64,000 bases of DNA from Halothece sp. PCC 7418 (GTDB taxonomy: Bacteria; Cyanobacteriota; Cyanobacteriia; Cyanobacteriales; Rubidibacteraceae), in NCBI RefSeq assembly GCF_000317635.1, contig NC_019779.1, positions 3,968,001 to 4,032,000 of the forward strand. The letters are read 5' to 3'. The notes beneath the pieces were generated by a model. It was given only the letters and a program-made list of their open reading frames with translations. It was not told the origin of the DNA and did not search any database. The position numbers were made by a program, and so were the translations under genes. Of this stretch, positions 18,703 to 28,903 are shown piece after piece. Every line of letters starts with the position of its first letter. Positions within the stretch are counted from its first letter, which is position 1.

Positions 18703-19218
18703 ATGTCATCTCAACCTGAAAAAATAAAACCTAAAATTAATATTAATGAATCAGCCATCAAGGGTCAACCCGAGAAATCACTGGCTAAAAGAAAAAAGGA
18801 AACACCAGTAACGGATCGACAATGGGGCGGGACAAATCAGTTTCCTCATCAGCCATTTCCGAAACCACAAACTCCATCAAAAATGAGTAAATCAGCCCCA
18901 GTTATCCAACGAGAAATCAGGCGAATTCTTCCCAAACTTAGACCTGAACAACGTCGAGAGATTGCAGATGAACTCATTGCTAAGTTACAGGAAAAAGGCA
19001 TTGATCAACAAAGGATCAAACAAAATCTTTCTCTGACGACAATCAATCCTCAAGCCATGAATACTGAACAAATCAGTCAAGTGGTCACTTTTGCTTATCA
19101 GCATGATCCAGAAGCATTTGAAGCGGTACTGACTAAACCCAAGGTTGTGCAGTTTTTAAGCAACCCGATTTTATCAGCAATCGTTGGTATTATGGCAGCT
19201 AAATGGCTCAAGCAATAG
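18703..19218 (+). CDS. Hypothetical protein with short hydrophobic C-terminus
   Basis: 171 residues from the ATG at 18703, chosen because AAGGAG lies about 10 bp upstream. The reading frame continues upstream to 18592, but that part lacks a good start. The first 70 residues are polar, Lys/Pro-rich and probably unfolded. Residues 70-150 are predicted mostly helical (VIQREIRRILPKLRPEQRRE, then IADELIAKLQEKG). The last 20 (LSNPILSAIVGIMAAKWLKQ) are hydrophobic and could anchor in or touch a membrane. No family recognised. It sits 28 bp before the TamB-like gene, so co-transcription is possible. Confidence 0.7.
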   Translation: MSSQPEKIKPKININESAIKGQPEKSLAKRKKETPVTDRQWGGTNQFPHQPFPKPQTPSKMSKSAPVIQREIRRILPKLRPEQRREIADELIAKLQEKGIDQQRIKQNLSLTTINPQAMNTEQISQVVTFAYQHDPEAFEAVLTKPKVVQFLSNPILSAIVGIMAAKWLKQ

Positions 19219-19246
19219 CCACTTTATCGTTTGATTTTCAATCATC

Positions 19247-22200
19247 ATGAGCGATCAAAATCCTTCCCCATCCGAAGCACCATCAGAGGAATTATCCCCC
19301 GAACCGCACCCTCCTCAGCGTCCCCCTTGGCTGCGATCGCTGCTGATGCTGATGCTTTTAGGATTAGGGGGAGGAGCAGGTTATGGTTGGTATTTTATTC
19401 AGTCTCGCCTGTCCCCAACTGTCGCCGAAAGCCTGAGCAATCTTCTCTCGCGTCCCGTGGAAATGGGAACGTTAGACTCATTCTCCTTCACCTCCCTCAC
19501 CTTTGGGGAAACCGTCATTCCGCCCACTGAAGATAACTCAGAAGCAGTGATTATCCCCGCTATAGAAGTGGATTTCACCCCATTCAAACTGATCACTGAA
19601 CAGACCATTGAACTCGATGTCACCTTAGTTGAACCTGAGATTACCGTTGAGCAAACCCCAGAGGGAAAATGGATTACTACTGAACTGACTCCGCAACCTG
19701 CTGGCGCGATCGAGATTAAACTCAATACCCTTGCGGTTGAACAGGGAAACCTTTCTCTCTCTCCCCGAACGCCAGAAGGACAACTGCAACCTCCCGTTAA
19801 TTTGACCTTACCGCAACTCAACAGTCAGTTTCGGGATAACAACCAACGGATTTCGTTTCAGGTGCAAAATTTATCCGTTACCGATGGACAAGGAAGTCTT
19901 AACTTAGATGGAGAAGCCCGTCTTGATACTGGGGAAGTGGATGTCGCCGTTACCAGTAATCAACTCGCCATGGGGGAATTAGCCCGTCTGGTATCTTCTC
20001 CCCTTGAGATTAAAGGAGGGATGCTCGATGCCAATACCAAGGTTTCCTTAACCCTTGATGGCAGTTTACCCAGTTTTGAAGGGACGGCTCAATTAGAAAA
20101 CGTCGAAGGAAAACTCGATCAATTTACCACCGCAATCACTAATACCAATGCTGATGTCCAGTTAGCGGGAAAAGATATTATTATCAAAGAGTTTAACACT
20201 CAATTTGGAGATGTCAGCGCGATCGCGCAAGGAACAATTAATCTGGATCAGGGGTATGACCTCACCGCAAATCTTGAACCAACCCCCGTTTCCAAGCTGT
20301 TAACCGCCATTGATCTTGATCCGACTGAAGTTCCCCTAACTGGAACCATTGAAGCCCAGATTGAGATTACAGGCGAATTAGATAATCCCCAACTGAATAT
20401 CACCGCCAACAGTACCGACACAACAACTGTCGATCAAATCAAAGTGAGTGGCTTTCAAACTCAACTCTTTGTCCAAGGAACACAAGTTATTATTGAAACC
20501 TTCCAAGCAACACCGCAAACAGGGGGAGAAATTACCGCTCAAGGGACATTGAACTTAACCGCAGAACAAGAAATAGCTCTCGATGTTGAAGTCAAAGATG
20601 TTTCAGGAGAAGCCATTCGTCCCTATCAAGCCAATCTTCCCCCTGATTTGGGAACACTCAACGCCTCAGCCGAAATTACAGGATCATTAAAAGACTGGAA
20701 AAATCTGAAAGCAGACGGAACAGCAAACTTCGCCATTGCCGAAGGGACAGTGACCTTACCCCAACTGCAACTTTCCCAAGGTCAGTTACAAGCCCAAATT
20801 AAGATTAATGGCTTACAACCCGAAAAACTCAGTAATCAAATTCCTCCCCAATTTCAAAATCCCATTTCAGGACAATTTCGCCTCGATGCGGATGTCACTG
20901 ACTTATCTCCCGAAAAACTGCAACTCACTGGATCAGGCGCTTTAAACGTCCCCCAAGGCGAACTCGCTGCAACCAACATTACCTTCAATGAAGGTCAGTT
21001 AAATGCTGATTTGAGACTGCAAGACATTCCCCTTGCCTTACTCGCCCCCGAAACACCACCCGATTTAAACGAATTACTCTCCGCCCAGTTGCAAGTGCAA
21101 GCAGATGTGCAAGCATTTGATGATCTCAACCAAGTTCAAGGAACGGGTTCTGGATCAATTAATGTTAGAGGCAGTGATCAAAATCAAAACATTGCCCTCA
21201 ATAATCTTCGTCTCAACCAAGGGAAATGGCAAGGAGAGTTACAAGTCGAAAACTTCACTCTGTCTCGTTTTGTTCCTCAGCTTCCCTCTCCACTAACAAA
21301 CGCGCTTTTTAATACCCAACTGACCGCCCAAGGCACATTAGATAATTTAACCCCCTCAGGAATTACGGTTCAAGGAACAGCAGCTATTAATCAAATTTTA
21401 GGCGGGAAGGTTACAGCAAATCTGATTCGTTTAGAAGACGGGGAATTTCAAATTGTTGCCACCCCAGAGAATCTCCAACTGTCTCAACTTTCTGATCAAT
21501 TACAAGGCGACCTCACTGGAGAAGTCAATCTTGATGGCAATCTAGATAATCTCACACCCGCAGGAATTACAGCCCAAGCCAACTTAAACTTCAGTGAAGG
21601 ACTCGCCCTGATGACCAATCCCCTAACTACCCGCCTCAGTTGGGAGGGTGAACAAGTCATTCTCGAAGAAGCAACCGCCGAAAACTTCTTTGCTGAAGGG
21701 GTGATTGCTCTCAACTTAGAACAAGAAGGACAAGACATTATTGAAAATATCAACTTAACCGTTGATGCCCAAAACCTTGATTTAGCCCAACTTCCTCTCC
21801 CCAGTCCAGAACCAGTGGGTAAAATTGATGTGCAAGGCTTAGCCAACTTCTCTGGCAACATTACAGGAAATCTTACTCAACCCCAAGCCGAAGGAGACAT
21901 TCGCTTACAAAACTTTGCCGTCGAACGCTTTACCTTTGATTCAGAAATGACGGGAGGCGTTCAAGTGAATGCACAGCAAGGAGTGAGACTGAACTTAATT
22001 GGGAATCGTGAAACTCCTGATCAAATTCGTTTCGCCTTATCCTCTCCCCAGCGCGATCGATTACTCCCTCTCGAACCCGAATCCTTCTTGATTCAACGAG
22101 ACAAAGCCCTTGCAGAAGGAACGCGCCAAGGAGACACCTTACAAGCCAGTTTAGAAGCAATTCCTCTTGACCTACTTAAAGACTTTGCCCCCCTCTCTGC

Positions 22201-24688
22201 CGAATTTGCCAATCAACCCGCATCAGGCACATTAGAAGGCAACTTGGCCCTGAATTTAGACAATTATGATGTTTCGGGAGAGCTTACCCTCCAAGAGCCC
22301 TCCTTAGGACGCTTTAACAGCGATCGCGCAACAGCAAACTTTACCTATACTAAGAACACCCTCACCGTCAAAGAAGCGGTCCTCATCGAACAAGAAAGCG
22401 AATATCGCGGAAGCGGTCGCCTCACTCTCGCTGCACCCAGCCCTGATTTTGAAGTGAATCTCAACATTGAACAAGGACGCATTCAAGATCTTCTCAGCAA
22501 CCTGCAAGTGTTTAATCTTTCTGATATCAACCAAAACTTCACGACCCCGACTTATGGCAATGCGGATGACCTTGATGTCGCTGCGGTTGGTGTTGACCAA
22601 CTCCCCCTTCCCATCCAACTGCGACGCTTCTCAGAAATTAAAGCTCTCCTTGCTCAAATGCAAGCCCAAGAAGAGACAGTAACCGCCATTCCTCCCCTAG
22701 CTTCCGCCCAAGGAAACTTTACAGGCAATTTGAGTCTGCAAGGGCAATCCTTTAATCTCGAAGAGATCCAAGGAGAATTTCGCCTTAATGGTAAAGCCTG
22801 GCAATGGGGCCCCTATCAAGCGCAAACGGTTAACGCCAAAGTCAGTCTTTCCAATGGTGTAATCACTTTATTACCCGTTCGTCTCGCCTCTGGAGAAAGT
22901 TTTATTAATCTCTCAGGGACAGTTGGGGGAGAAAACCAATCGGCACAATTAAAAGTCAATCAAATCCCCATTGCCGGCTTGCAAAACCTGATTGAACTAC
23001 CTGAATTTATTGGGGTAAGCGGTTTTGTTAATGCGACAGCAACCGTTGCAGGGAAACAAGATAACCCCACCGCTAGAGGAGAACTCAGCGTTGAACAAGC
23101 CACGCTCAATCAAACCCCCATTCAAACCATTCAAGGCAGTTTTAACTATAACAACTCACAATTGAATTTCTTCGCTGAAGGATTACTCTCCGAAGATAGC
23201 AACCCCCTAACCCTCAGTGGCGACATTCCCTATCAACTCCCCTTTGCTGTTGTTCCTCCTCCTTCTGATGATTTGAATATTGATATTAACCTCCAAGATG
23301 ATGGTTTTGCCCTTCTTGATGTGGTGAGTAATGGTCAACTCACGTGGGAAGGCGGAGAAGGGGCGGTCAACCTGGCGATTAATGGCCCCTTCAATCTCGA
23401 AAACTTCCAATTTGATCAACTCAACACCACAGGCGTTGTCACCCTTTCCCAAGCGAGTCTTGGGACGGCGGTATTACCTGAACCGTTAACAGATATTAAC
23501 AGCCGTGTGACATTTAATTTCAATCAGTTCACGGTGGAACAATTTAATGCTGACTTTGGGGGCGGAGAAGTCACCGCAACAGGAGGACTCCCCTTATTTG
23601 AAGCGACCCCTGACTCACAAACCCTTGCGATTGCTTTAGATGATTTGACCGTTAATTTGCCTGATCTTTATGAAGGTGATGTCGCTGGAAATATTAATAT
23701 TGCCCAAAGCGCGTTAGAACCCGAAATTGGTGGGGAAATGACGGTTTCCGATGGCGAAGTGATTCTCGCTGGACAAGACTCCGCAGCCACCAATCGCGAG
23801 TCAACCGAAGAAAATACTTCCAATATTGCTTTCAGTGACTTGAAAATTAATCTTGGGGAGAATGTTAATGTCGTTCGTCCGCCCATTATGGACTTTTTGG
23901 CAAAAGGCGATTTAACCCTCAATGGAACGTTAGCCAATATGCGTCCTGAAGGAACAATCAATTTAGAACGCGGTCAAGTCAATTTGGGACCCACTCAATT
24001 TCGCTTAGCCCAAGGTTACGAGCAAACCGCAACCTTTATTCCCAGCCAAGGGTTAGACCCCACTCTCAATGTCCGTTTAGTGACCTCTGTCGCTGAAACC
24101 AGTGGTAATGTTCGGACTGAGACCACAGGAACGGAAACCACCACCCGAGTTAATTCAGGTGTGGGTACATTGCAATCCGTGCAAGTGGAAGCCTTAGTAC
24201 AGGGACGCGCCAGTACACTCCAGCCTGGACAATTAACCGCTAATAACGATGTTCTGACTCTCAGTAGCGACCCCCGTCGCAGTGAAACAGAGATTATTGC
24301 TCTGCTCGGGGGTGGGTTAACCAGTGGCTTGGGACAAGGAAATACAGCATTAGGACTGGCTAATTTAGCAGGTTCAACATTTTTAGGCAGTTTTCAAAAT
24401 ACTATTGGTGATGCTTTAGGCTTAAGTGAATTTCGGATCTTCCCCACTCTGATTCCCACTGAAACCGAAGAAGGAGAAGATAGTTCTGATTCTACTTTAG
24501 GCTTTGCAGCAGAAGCTGGGGTTGAAATTAGTAATGATTTTTCCTTCTCTGTCCTTACCCTCTTTAATGCGGATCAAACATTTCAATATAGTGTTCGCTA
24601 TCGTTTAAGTGATGATATTTTATTACGGGGTTCAACCGATTTATCCGATAATGAAAGCCTGACCGTTGAATATGAAACCCGTTTCTAG
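19247..24688 (+). CDS. TamB/TIC236-like giant translocation and assembly module protein
   Basis: 1813 residues. A Pro/Glu-rich cytoplasmic start is followed by one membrane helix (about 28-50, LRSLLMLMLLGLGGGAGYGW), then more than 1,600 residues of beta-rich repeated units typical of AsmA/TamB proteins (recurring motifs like GxLNLxGxxxxLxxxG). The C-terminal 400 residues contain the TamB domain (GTINLERGQVNLGPTQFRLA, later SDDILLRGSTDLSDNESLTV). Cyanobacterial and chloroplast homologues bridge inner and outer envelope membranes and are thought to carry lipids and/or aid outer-membrane protein insertion together with Omp85. The length is normal for cyanobacterial members. Confidence 0.92.
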   Translation: MSDQNPSPSEAPSEELSPEPHPPQRPPWLRSLLMLMLLGLGGGAGYGWYFIQSRLSPTVAESLSNLLSRPVEMGTLDSFSFTSLTFGETVIPPTEDNSEAVIIPAIEVDFTPFKLITEQTIELDVTLVEPEITVEQTPEGKWITTELTPQPAGAIEIKLNTLAVEQGNLSLSPRTPEGQLQPPVNLTLPQLNSQFRDNNQRISFQVQNLSVTDGQGSLNLDGEARLDTGEVDVAVTSNQLAMGELARLVSSPLEIKGGMLDANTKVSLTLDGSLPSFEGTAQLENVEGKLDQFTTAITNTNADVQLAGKDIIIKEFNTQFGDVSAIAQGTINLDQGYDLTANLEPTPVSKLLTAIDLDPTEVPLTGTIEAQIEITGELDNPQLNITANSTDTTTVDQIKVSGFQTQLFVQGTQVIIETFQATPQTGGEITAQGTLNLTAEQEIALDVEVKDVSGEAIRPYQANLPPDLGTLNASAEITGSLKDWKNLKADGTANFAIAEGTVTLPQLQLSQGQLQAQIKINGLQPEKLSNQIPPQFQNPISGQFRLDADVTDLSPEKLQLTGSGALNVPQGELAATNITFNEGQLNADLRLQDIPLALLAPETPPDLNELLSAQLQVQADVQAFDDLNQVQGTGSGSINVRGSDQNQNIALNNLRLNQGKWQGELQVENFTLSRFVPQLPSPLTNALFNTQLTAQGTLDNLTPSGITVQGTAAINQILGGKVTANLIRLEDGEFQIVATPENLQLSQLSDQLQGDLTGEVNLDGNLDNLTPAGITAQANLNFSEGLALMTNPLTTRLSWEGEQVILEEATAENFFAEGVIALNLEQEGQDIIENINLTVDAQNLDLAQLPLPSPEPVGKIDVQGLANFSGNITGNLTQPQAEGDIRLQNFAVERFTFDSEMTGGVQVNAQQGVRLNLIGNRETPDQIRFALSSPQRDRLLPLEPESFLIQRDKALAEGTRQGDTLQASLEAIPLDLLKDFAPLSAEFANQPASGTLEGNLALNLDNYDVSGELTLQEPSLGRFNSDRATANFTYTKNTLTVKEAVLIEQESEYRGSGRLTLAAPSPDFEVNLNIEQGRIQDLLSNLQVFNLSDINQNFTTPTYGNADDLDVAAVGVDQLPLPIQLRRFSEIKALLAQMQAQEETVTAIPPLASAQGNFTGNLSLQGQSFNLEEIQGEFRLNGKAWQWGPYQAQTVNAKVSLSNGVITLLPVRLASGESFINLSGTVGGENQSAQLKVNQIPIAGLQNLIELPEFIGVSGFVNATATVAGKQDNPTARGELSVEQATLNQTPIQTIQGSFNYNNSQLNFFAEGLLSEDSNPLTLSGDIPYQLPFAVVPPPSDDLNIDINLQDDGFALLDVVSNGQLTWEGGEGAVNLAINGPFNLENFQFDQLNTTGVVTLSQASLGTAVLPEPLTDINSRVTFNFNQFTVEQFNADFGGGEVTATGGLPLFEATPDSQTLAIALDDLTVNLPDLYEGDVAGNINIAQSALEPEIGGEMTVSDGEVILAGQDSAATNRESTEENTSNIAFSDLKINLGENVNVVRPPIMDFLAKGDLTLNGTLANMRPEGTINLERGQVNLGPTQFRLAQGYEQTATFIPSQGLDPTLNVRLVTSVAETSGNVRTETTGTETTTRVNSGVGTLQSVQVEALVQGRASTLQPGQLTANNDVLTLSSDPRRSETEIIALLGGGLTSGLGQGNTALGLANLAGSTFLGSFQNTIGDALGLSEFRIFPTLIPTETEEGEDSSDSTLGFAAEAGVEISNDFSFSVLTLFNADQTFQYSVRYRLSDDILLRGSTDLSDNESLTVEYETRF

Positions 24689-24868
24689 TTACCAATCATG
24701 TCGAGACCTGCCATGGAATGTTTCCAAAGAACAAACAACAAAGAACGAATCATTACTGAGAGTTAAATCAGAGTTAACCCATTATTAAATTGATGATGAT
24801 GAAATGGTGAGGGAAAGTCCATAAGATAAAAAATGGAACTATAAACGGCAACACTTAATTGAATCACC

Positions 24869-26053
24869 GTGACCTCATCTAACCAGACTCCCCTTAATCC
24901 CAGTTCAACAATTGCTGATTTAGAAACTCACAAGTATCAGGTAAATGCTGATACCCTTGGAGAAGTTGTTGCTAACGAATTTCAAGACCACCCGAGCCTC
25001 CCCGGTGTGATTATTACCGAGGCAGATCAACTTCTCGGAGTAATTTCTAGGCGAAAATTTCTGGAACAGATGAGTCAGCCCTACAGCTTAGAGTTATATC
25101 TCCGTCGCCCAATTCGAGTGTTGCTAGAGGTGATGGAAACGGATACGCTTACCTTAGAACCAGACTGTCGCATTGATAAAGCGGTGAGACAAGCCCTGAA
25201 TCGTTCTTTAGACTTACTCTATGAACCGATTTTGGTTCGGAAGGAAAATCAGTCATTAGAATTGCTAGAACTTCACCATTTACTGCTCGCGCAATCTAAA
25301 ATTTTTGCTCAAGTTAATAAAATTATTAATAATCAAAAAGAAGAAGCTCGCCGATACGCAGAAAACTTAAAACAAGAACAAGCCAAAGTTAAAGAATATA
25401 CCCGTCAGTTAGAACAGCAACAACTCGAAGCCCAAAGGCGAAATCAAGTCTTGGAAATGCAACGGGCAAAATTATCGCGACAAGCAAATGCGATTTCGGA
25501 ATTAAATGAGCGCTTTGTGCAGTTAGGGGAACTCCTCTCGGAAGAAGGAAAACAAACTTTTGCTCAAATGTTGAGTAGTGTTGAGGCAATTTCGGATTAT
25601 ACCGCTCGCATTATGAAAATTGGGGAGGGGTTTAACGAAGAATTAGAATCGGTGAATAATGCAACCAAGTTGATTGAACGGGTGAGTCAACAGGTACGGA
25701 ATTTGTCCATTCAAGCAGCATTAGTGGCAAATCGCCCTCAAAGTGACTCATCAGGTCAAATGAGCGGTTTAAGTCGCATTACCACCGAAATTGGCAATTT
25801 AGGGAATAAAACTTTTGAAGCAACCACCGAAGTGAACCAGATTGCTTATCGTTTTCAAAGTCAGATTGAAGATTTGACCAATGCAGCCCAAGAAAGCGAA
25901 ACCGTCGCGCGATCGCTGGTGAAACGATCTCAACAAACGCAACAAGCCCTTGAGGAGTTGGAACGCTTGATTAATGAGTATAAACAAGATAACACGATTA
26001 TCGAATCCAACCCCTCCCCACAGGAAACACCAGAAGCGGATAATGTTCACTAA
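24869..26053 (+). CDS. Soluble CBS-domain protein with chemoreceptor-like signalling region
   Basis: 394 residues from a GTG at 24869, the only plausible start. A CBS pair covers about 12-135 (VIITEADQLLGVISRRKFLE; LEPDCRIDKAVRQALNRS). It leads to a long coiled coil (about 150-215, Gln/Glu/Arg-rich), then an MCP-like helical hairpin (about 225-375, with VNNATKLIERVSQQVRNLSI near 265 and FEATTEVNQIAYRFQSQIED near 330). No membrane helix is present. CBS pairs bind adenylates, so this could couple nucleotide state to a CheA-type kinase or another partner. That coupling is inference. Confidence 0.82.
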   Translation: MTSSNQTPLNPSSTIADLETHKYQVNADTLGEVVANEFQDHPSLPGVIITEADQLLGVISRRKFLEQMSQPYSLELYLRRPIRVLLEVMETDTLTLEPDCRIDKAVRQALNRSLDLLYEPILVRKENQSLELLELHHLLLAQSKIFAQVNKIINNQKEEARRYAENLKQEQAKVKEYTRQLEQQQLEAQRRNQVLEMQRAKLSRQANAISELNERFVQLGELLSEEGKQTFAQMLSSVEAISDYTARIMKIGEGFNEELESVNNATKLIERVSQQVRNLSIQAALVANRPQSDSSGQMSGLSRITTEIGNLGNKTFEATTEVNQIAYRFQSQIEDLTNAAQESETVARSLVKRSQQTQQALEELERLINEYKQDNTIIESNPSPQETPEADNVH

Positions 26054-26116
26054 GCACAAAAGTTTAAAATTAGATTAGAATAGACGAGTTTTTGTGAATT
26101 TATTTTTAGTGTTCTT

Positions 26117-26317
26117 ATGTTCTTTAGCGAACTGACACCAATCTTAAAAGAACTAACCCAACAACCCATTACCTTTACTGGGGGATTAGTTTCTGGATTT
26201 TTACGCCTCAATCCGAATGAAGATCCCCTAAAAAGCTGGCTCTCTCAGCAAGGGGAAGCCTCCTCCTCTGCTAGCCGTCAAGAGAGTCATCCCCCCCAAA
26301 GTATTGATATTGAATAG
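26117..26317 (+). CDS. Conserved small cyanobacterial protein
   Basis: 66 residues. The first 42 (MFFSELTPILKELTQQPITF, then TGGLVSGFLRLNPNEDPLKSWL) look like a small protein family that recurs across cyanobacteria, and the remainder is a Ser-rich tail. The segment ITFTGGLVSGFLRL is mildly hydrophobic. Function unknown. It starts 63 bp after the CBS/MCP-like gene on the same strand. Confidence 0.75.
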   Translation: MFFSELTPILKELTQQPITFTGGLVSGFLRLNPNEDPLKSWLSQQGEASSSASRQESHPPQSIDIE

Positions 26318-26922
26318 GGTTGAGCGGTTTCAAACGCTCCCTTATCCTTTTGTCATGGGAGCACTCACTCTCAAAGCAATGATTAAATTAAGTTGCTATT
26401 GGTTGCCTAAAGGTGACACTTAATCTCTTTTTCCCTGTCATTCCTGAAAGCAATGATTAAAATATTCTCAGGGGTTAAACTTGACGAGATTCCATTTTCA
26501 TGGCGCACTCAATCTTGTCCATTTTCAATCTTTGGAAGAGAAGGAGTTCCACCCCGATTCTCGGCAAGTGCAAAAATTATGATTAATGTGCTAGAAGAGT
26601 TAAACGGTGGCAATCAATGCAGTTATTAAAAATATGAAGCAACTCAACTGGAAGGAAAGATTTGATGCACTCTTATCCAATCAAAAAAATTGCTTCTGAA
26701 CTTAAACACTATTATCATTCCCACTTCTGAGTAAGAGTTGGGGCAGACTCATCGGAGTCGTTGTCAATTTGGTAAGAAAGGCTACAATCATGGCTAGTGT
26801 TTCCTGTCCAACTCTCTAAACTGCCGTGAGCAAAGGGATGATTAAACCTCAAACAGAGAAGCAACAGGAAAAGTAGCAATCAAATCTCAATTTTAAAATG
26901 ATTGATTATCATTCATTTTCAG
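26318..26922. other. Gene-poor 0.6-kb stretch upstream of sigA
   Basis: No established gene is visible. The phrase GCAATGATTAAA occurs at about 26378 and 26452, and a related GATGATTAAA at 26838. A 58-codon ORF lies at 26453-26629. The rest shows no tRNA, terminator or clear repeat. The length suggests a long sigA leader or upstream control region. Confidence 0.5.
26453..26629 (+). CDS. Possible 58-residue ORF, unassigned
   Basis: ATG at 26453 to TAA at 26627-26629, beginning MIKIFSGVKLDEIPFSWRTQ and ending NGGNQCSY. Composition is protein-like, with a Pro/Arg-rich middle. There is no strong ribosome site and no recognised family. It may be a gene fragment or chance ORF. Confidence 0.25.
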   Translation: MIKIFSGVKLDEIPFSWRTQSCPFSIFGREGVPPRFSASAKIMINVLEELNGGNQCSY

Positions 26923-28143
26923 ATGAAAACAGCAAGCAGTAAGAGGAAAACGAGCCTTATGCAGGTACACGCACTAACCAGCCAGCAGCAAAAAAGTGAA
27001 TTAGAACGCTTAATTGAAGAACAAAGTCACGAAGCAGCCCAAGGTAATACCGTCCCCTTGGAAGTTGAACCCGCCGATGCCGACTTAGAAAAAGAGGCGT
27101 TGTTAGAGGTTGCTGAAGCATCAGAAGAAACATCAACCAAAGCGGTTACTGCAACTAAAGAGGAGAATAGTAAAGAGGATAGTAAAAAGAAGTCTTACAC
27201 AGAAGATTCGATTCGCCTTTACCTGCAAGAAATCGGTCGAATTCGCTTGCTGCGGGCTGATGAAGAAATTGAGTTAGCGCGGAAAATTGCTGATTTATTA
27301 GAGTTAGAACGCAAACGGACGGAGTTGGAAGCCACCATTGGCTGTGAACCCACCGATGAAGAGTGGGCCGAAGAGGTGGATATGCCATTACAGAAGTTTC
27401 GCCGTCGCTTAATGCTGGGGCGTAGAGCGAAAGAAAAAATGGTACAGTCAAATTTGCGGTTGGTGGTCTCGATCGCGAAAAAATATATGAATCGCGGATT
27501 GTCATTTCAAGATTTGATTCAAGAGGGGTCTTTAGGCTTGATTCGCGCTGCGGAAAAGTTTGATCATGAAAAAGGATATAAGTTTTCGACTTATGCCACG
27601 TGGTGGATTCGTCAGGCAATTACTCGCGCGATCGCGGATCAATCGCGAACGATTCGCCTTCCCGTTCACTTATACGAAACCATTTCTCGCATTAAGAAAA
27701 CCACGAAACTCCTTTCCCAAGAGTTAGGGCGCAAGCCAACGGAAGAAGAAATTGCGGAACGGATGGAAATGACCATCGAAAAGTTACGTTTTATTGCTAA
27801 ATCGGCGCAACTTCCCATTTCTTTGGAAACACCGATTGGGAAAGAAGAAGATTCTCGTCTTGGTGATTTCATCGAAGCCGATGGAGAAACGCCAGAAGAT
27901 GAAGTCTCGAAAAGTTTATTACGAGAAGATTTAGAAGATGTCCTTGATACCCTGAGTCCCCGCGAACGAGATGTTCTCCGTCTCCGCTACGGTTTAGAAG
28001 ATGGACGGATGAAAACTCTTGAAGAAATTGGACAAATCTTTAATGTCACTCGCGAACGCATCCGACAAATTGAAGCGAAAGCCTTAAGAAAGTTACGCCA
28101 TCCCAACCGCAACAGTATTTTAAAAGAATATATTCGCACCTAA
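26923..28143 (+). CDS. sigA: Principal RNA polymerase sigma factor (group 1, RpoD/SigA)
   Basis: About 406 residues from the ATG at 26923. The ATG at 26959, with GAGG 12 bp upstream, is an equally good start; a TTG at 26902 is unlikely. The acidic N-terminal 85 residues are followed by region 1.2 ([16 protein letters not shown]), region 2 ([20 protein letters not shown], then [17 protein letters not shown] for -10 recognition), region 3, and region 4 ([18 protein letters not shown], then [19 protein letters not shown] for -35 recognition). The completeness of region 1 to 4 and the strong match to the housekeeping factor support group 1 over group 2. Confidence 0.93.
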   Translation: MKTASSKRKTSLMQVHALTSQQQKSELERLIEEQSHEAAQGNTVPLEVEPADADLEKEALLEVAEASEETSTKAVTATKEENSKEDSKKKSYTEDSIRLYLQEIGRIRLLRADEEIELARKIADLLELERKRTELEATIGCEPTDEEWAEEVDMPLQKFRRRLMLGRRAKEKMVQSNLRLVVSIAKKYMNRGLSFQDLIQEGSLGLIRAAEKFDHEKGYKFSTYATWWIRQAITRAIADQSRTIRLPVHLYETISRIKKTTKLLSQELGRKPTEEEIAERMEMTIEKLRFIAKSAQLPISLETPIGKEEDSRLGDFIEADGETPEDEVSKSLLREDLEDVLDTLSPRERDVLRLRYGLEDGRMKTLEEIGQIFNVTRERIRQIEAKALRKLRHPNRNSILKEYIRT

Positions 28144-28170
28144 AGATTCAACCGTGGCAAGGTGAAAAAG

Positions 28171-28210
28171 CGAAAGCTGGGTGAGTTGATCAACTTTCCC
28201 CAGCTTTTGC
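28171..28210 (+). terminator. Terminator downstream of sigA
   Basis: AAAGCTGGG (28173-28181) pairs with CCCAGCTTT (28199-28207) around a 17-base loop, ending in TTTTGCT. The stem begins with A and ends with T runs, so it could act in both directions. Confidence 0.65.
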
Positions 28211-28304
28211 TATAATGTTTCAGCGAATGAGTTTAAGTTAGCTTGGTTAGAGAAGGCTGAAAGGGCTCTTCTCTCCAAGTTAGCTTAGTGGTGACTAATC
28301 TGGT

Positions 28305-28454
28305 TTAGAGGAGTCCCCAGAAGTGGAGAACGCCTTGTCCACTGAGAATTTCGGTGAGTAATGCAGCCACGAAGCCGATCATTGCTAAGCGACCATTCCA
28401 ATTCTCTGCAGATGTGTTGAAACCAAATTTGAAATCGTTGCGATTTTCTTCCAT
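28305..28454 (-). CDS. High light inducible protein (one-helix CAB-like)
   Basis: 49 residues from the ATG at 28454, which follows AGAGGTC. Upstream in-frame codons exist but lack a ribosome site. The chlorophyll-binding helix motif is clear: [19 protein letters not shown] at about residues 17-35, with the ExxNxR and AMIGF features of Hlips, and an [13 protein letters not shown] end. Hlips bind chlorophyll and carotenoid and protect photosystem assembly under light stress. Convergent with sigA. Confidence 0.92.
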   Translation of the reverse strand: MEENRNDFKFGFNTSAENWNGRLAMIGFVAALLTEILSGQGVLHFWGLL

Positions 28455-28592
28455 GATGACCTCTTGATAAATAAATGCTAGTGCAATCAACTCTGTAAAT
28501 AAATGTAACTAAAGATTGCAAAAAAAGCAATCCTCTGTAAGGAATAGAAGCATTGTGTTTTCCAATGTAATCAATTACACCATTTCAAGTTA

Positions 28593-28901
28593 ATGTTAGA
28601 TAAACAAACCCTTTTTGCAGCTTCTCTGTTTCCCTATTTGGGATTTCTTTGGTTTATGACGCGATCGCGCTCCTTTCCTCGCTTAGCAGTGATTGGGTTT
28701 TATGTGCTGCTGCTGTTTGTGTTCGTGACGATTCCTGCAGGAATTTATGCCCAACGCGCTTATGGGGAATCTCTAGCGAATGTGGACTGGCTGCATGGGA
28801 GCGCGGAATCGTTTCTGACTCTCTCCAATATCTTAGTGGCGTTAGGGTTTCAAGCTGCGATTCAACGCCAGAAAACGGCTTCTTCTGATCAAAAAGAATA
28901 A
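28593..28901 (+). CDS. DUF3593 family membrane protein
   Basis: 102 residues with three hydrophobic stretches (about 5-22, 30-50, 75-92) and conserved LFPYLGFLWFMTRS, VTIPAGIYA and LANVDWLHGSAESFLTLSN segments that mark this cyanobacterial and plastid family. Function is not established; the strict distribution in oxygenic phototrophs suggests a photosynthesis-related role. The stop codon lies 2 bp before the ATG of the next gene, so the two are probably translated from one message. Confidence 0.88.
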   Translation: MLDKQTLFAASLFPYLGFLWFMTRSRSFPRLAVIGFYVLLLFVFVTIPAGIYAQRAYGESLANVDWLHGSAESFLTLSNILVALGFQAAIQRQKTASSDQKE

Positions 28902-28903
28902 AT

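Noticed and set aside
27155-27619. 154-codon open frame antisense to sigA
   Set aside because: Overlaps conserved sigma region 2 on the other strand; no protein-like features.
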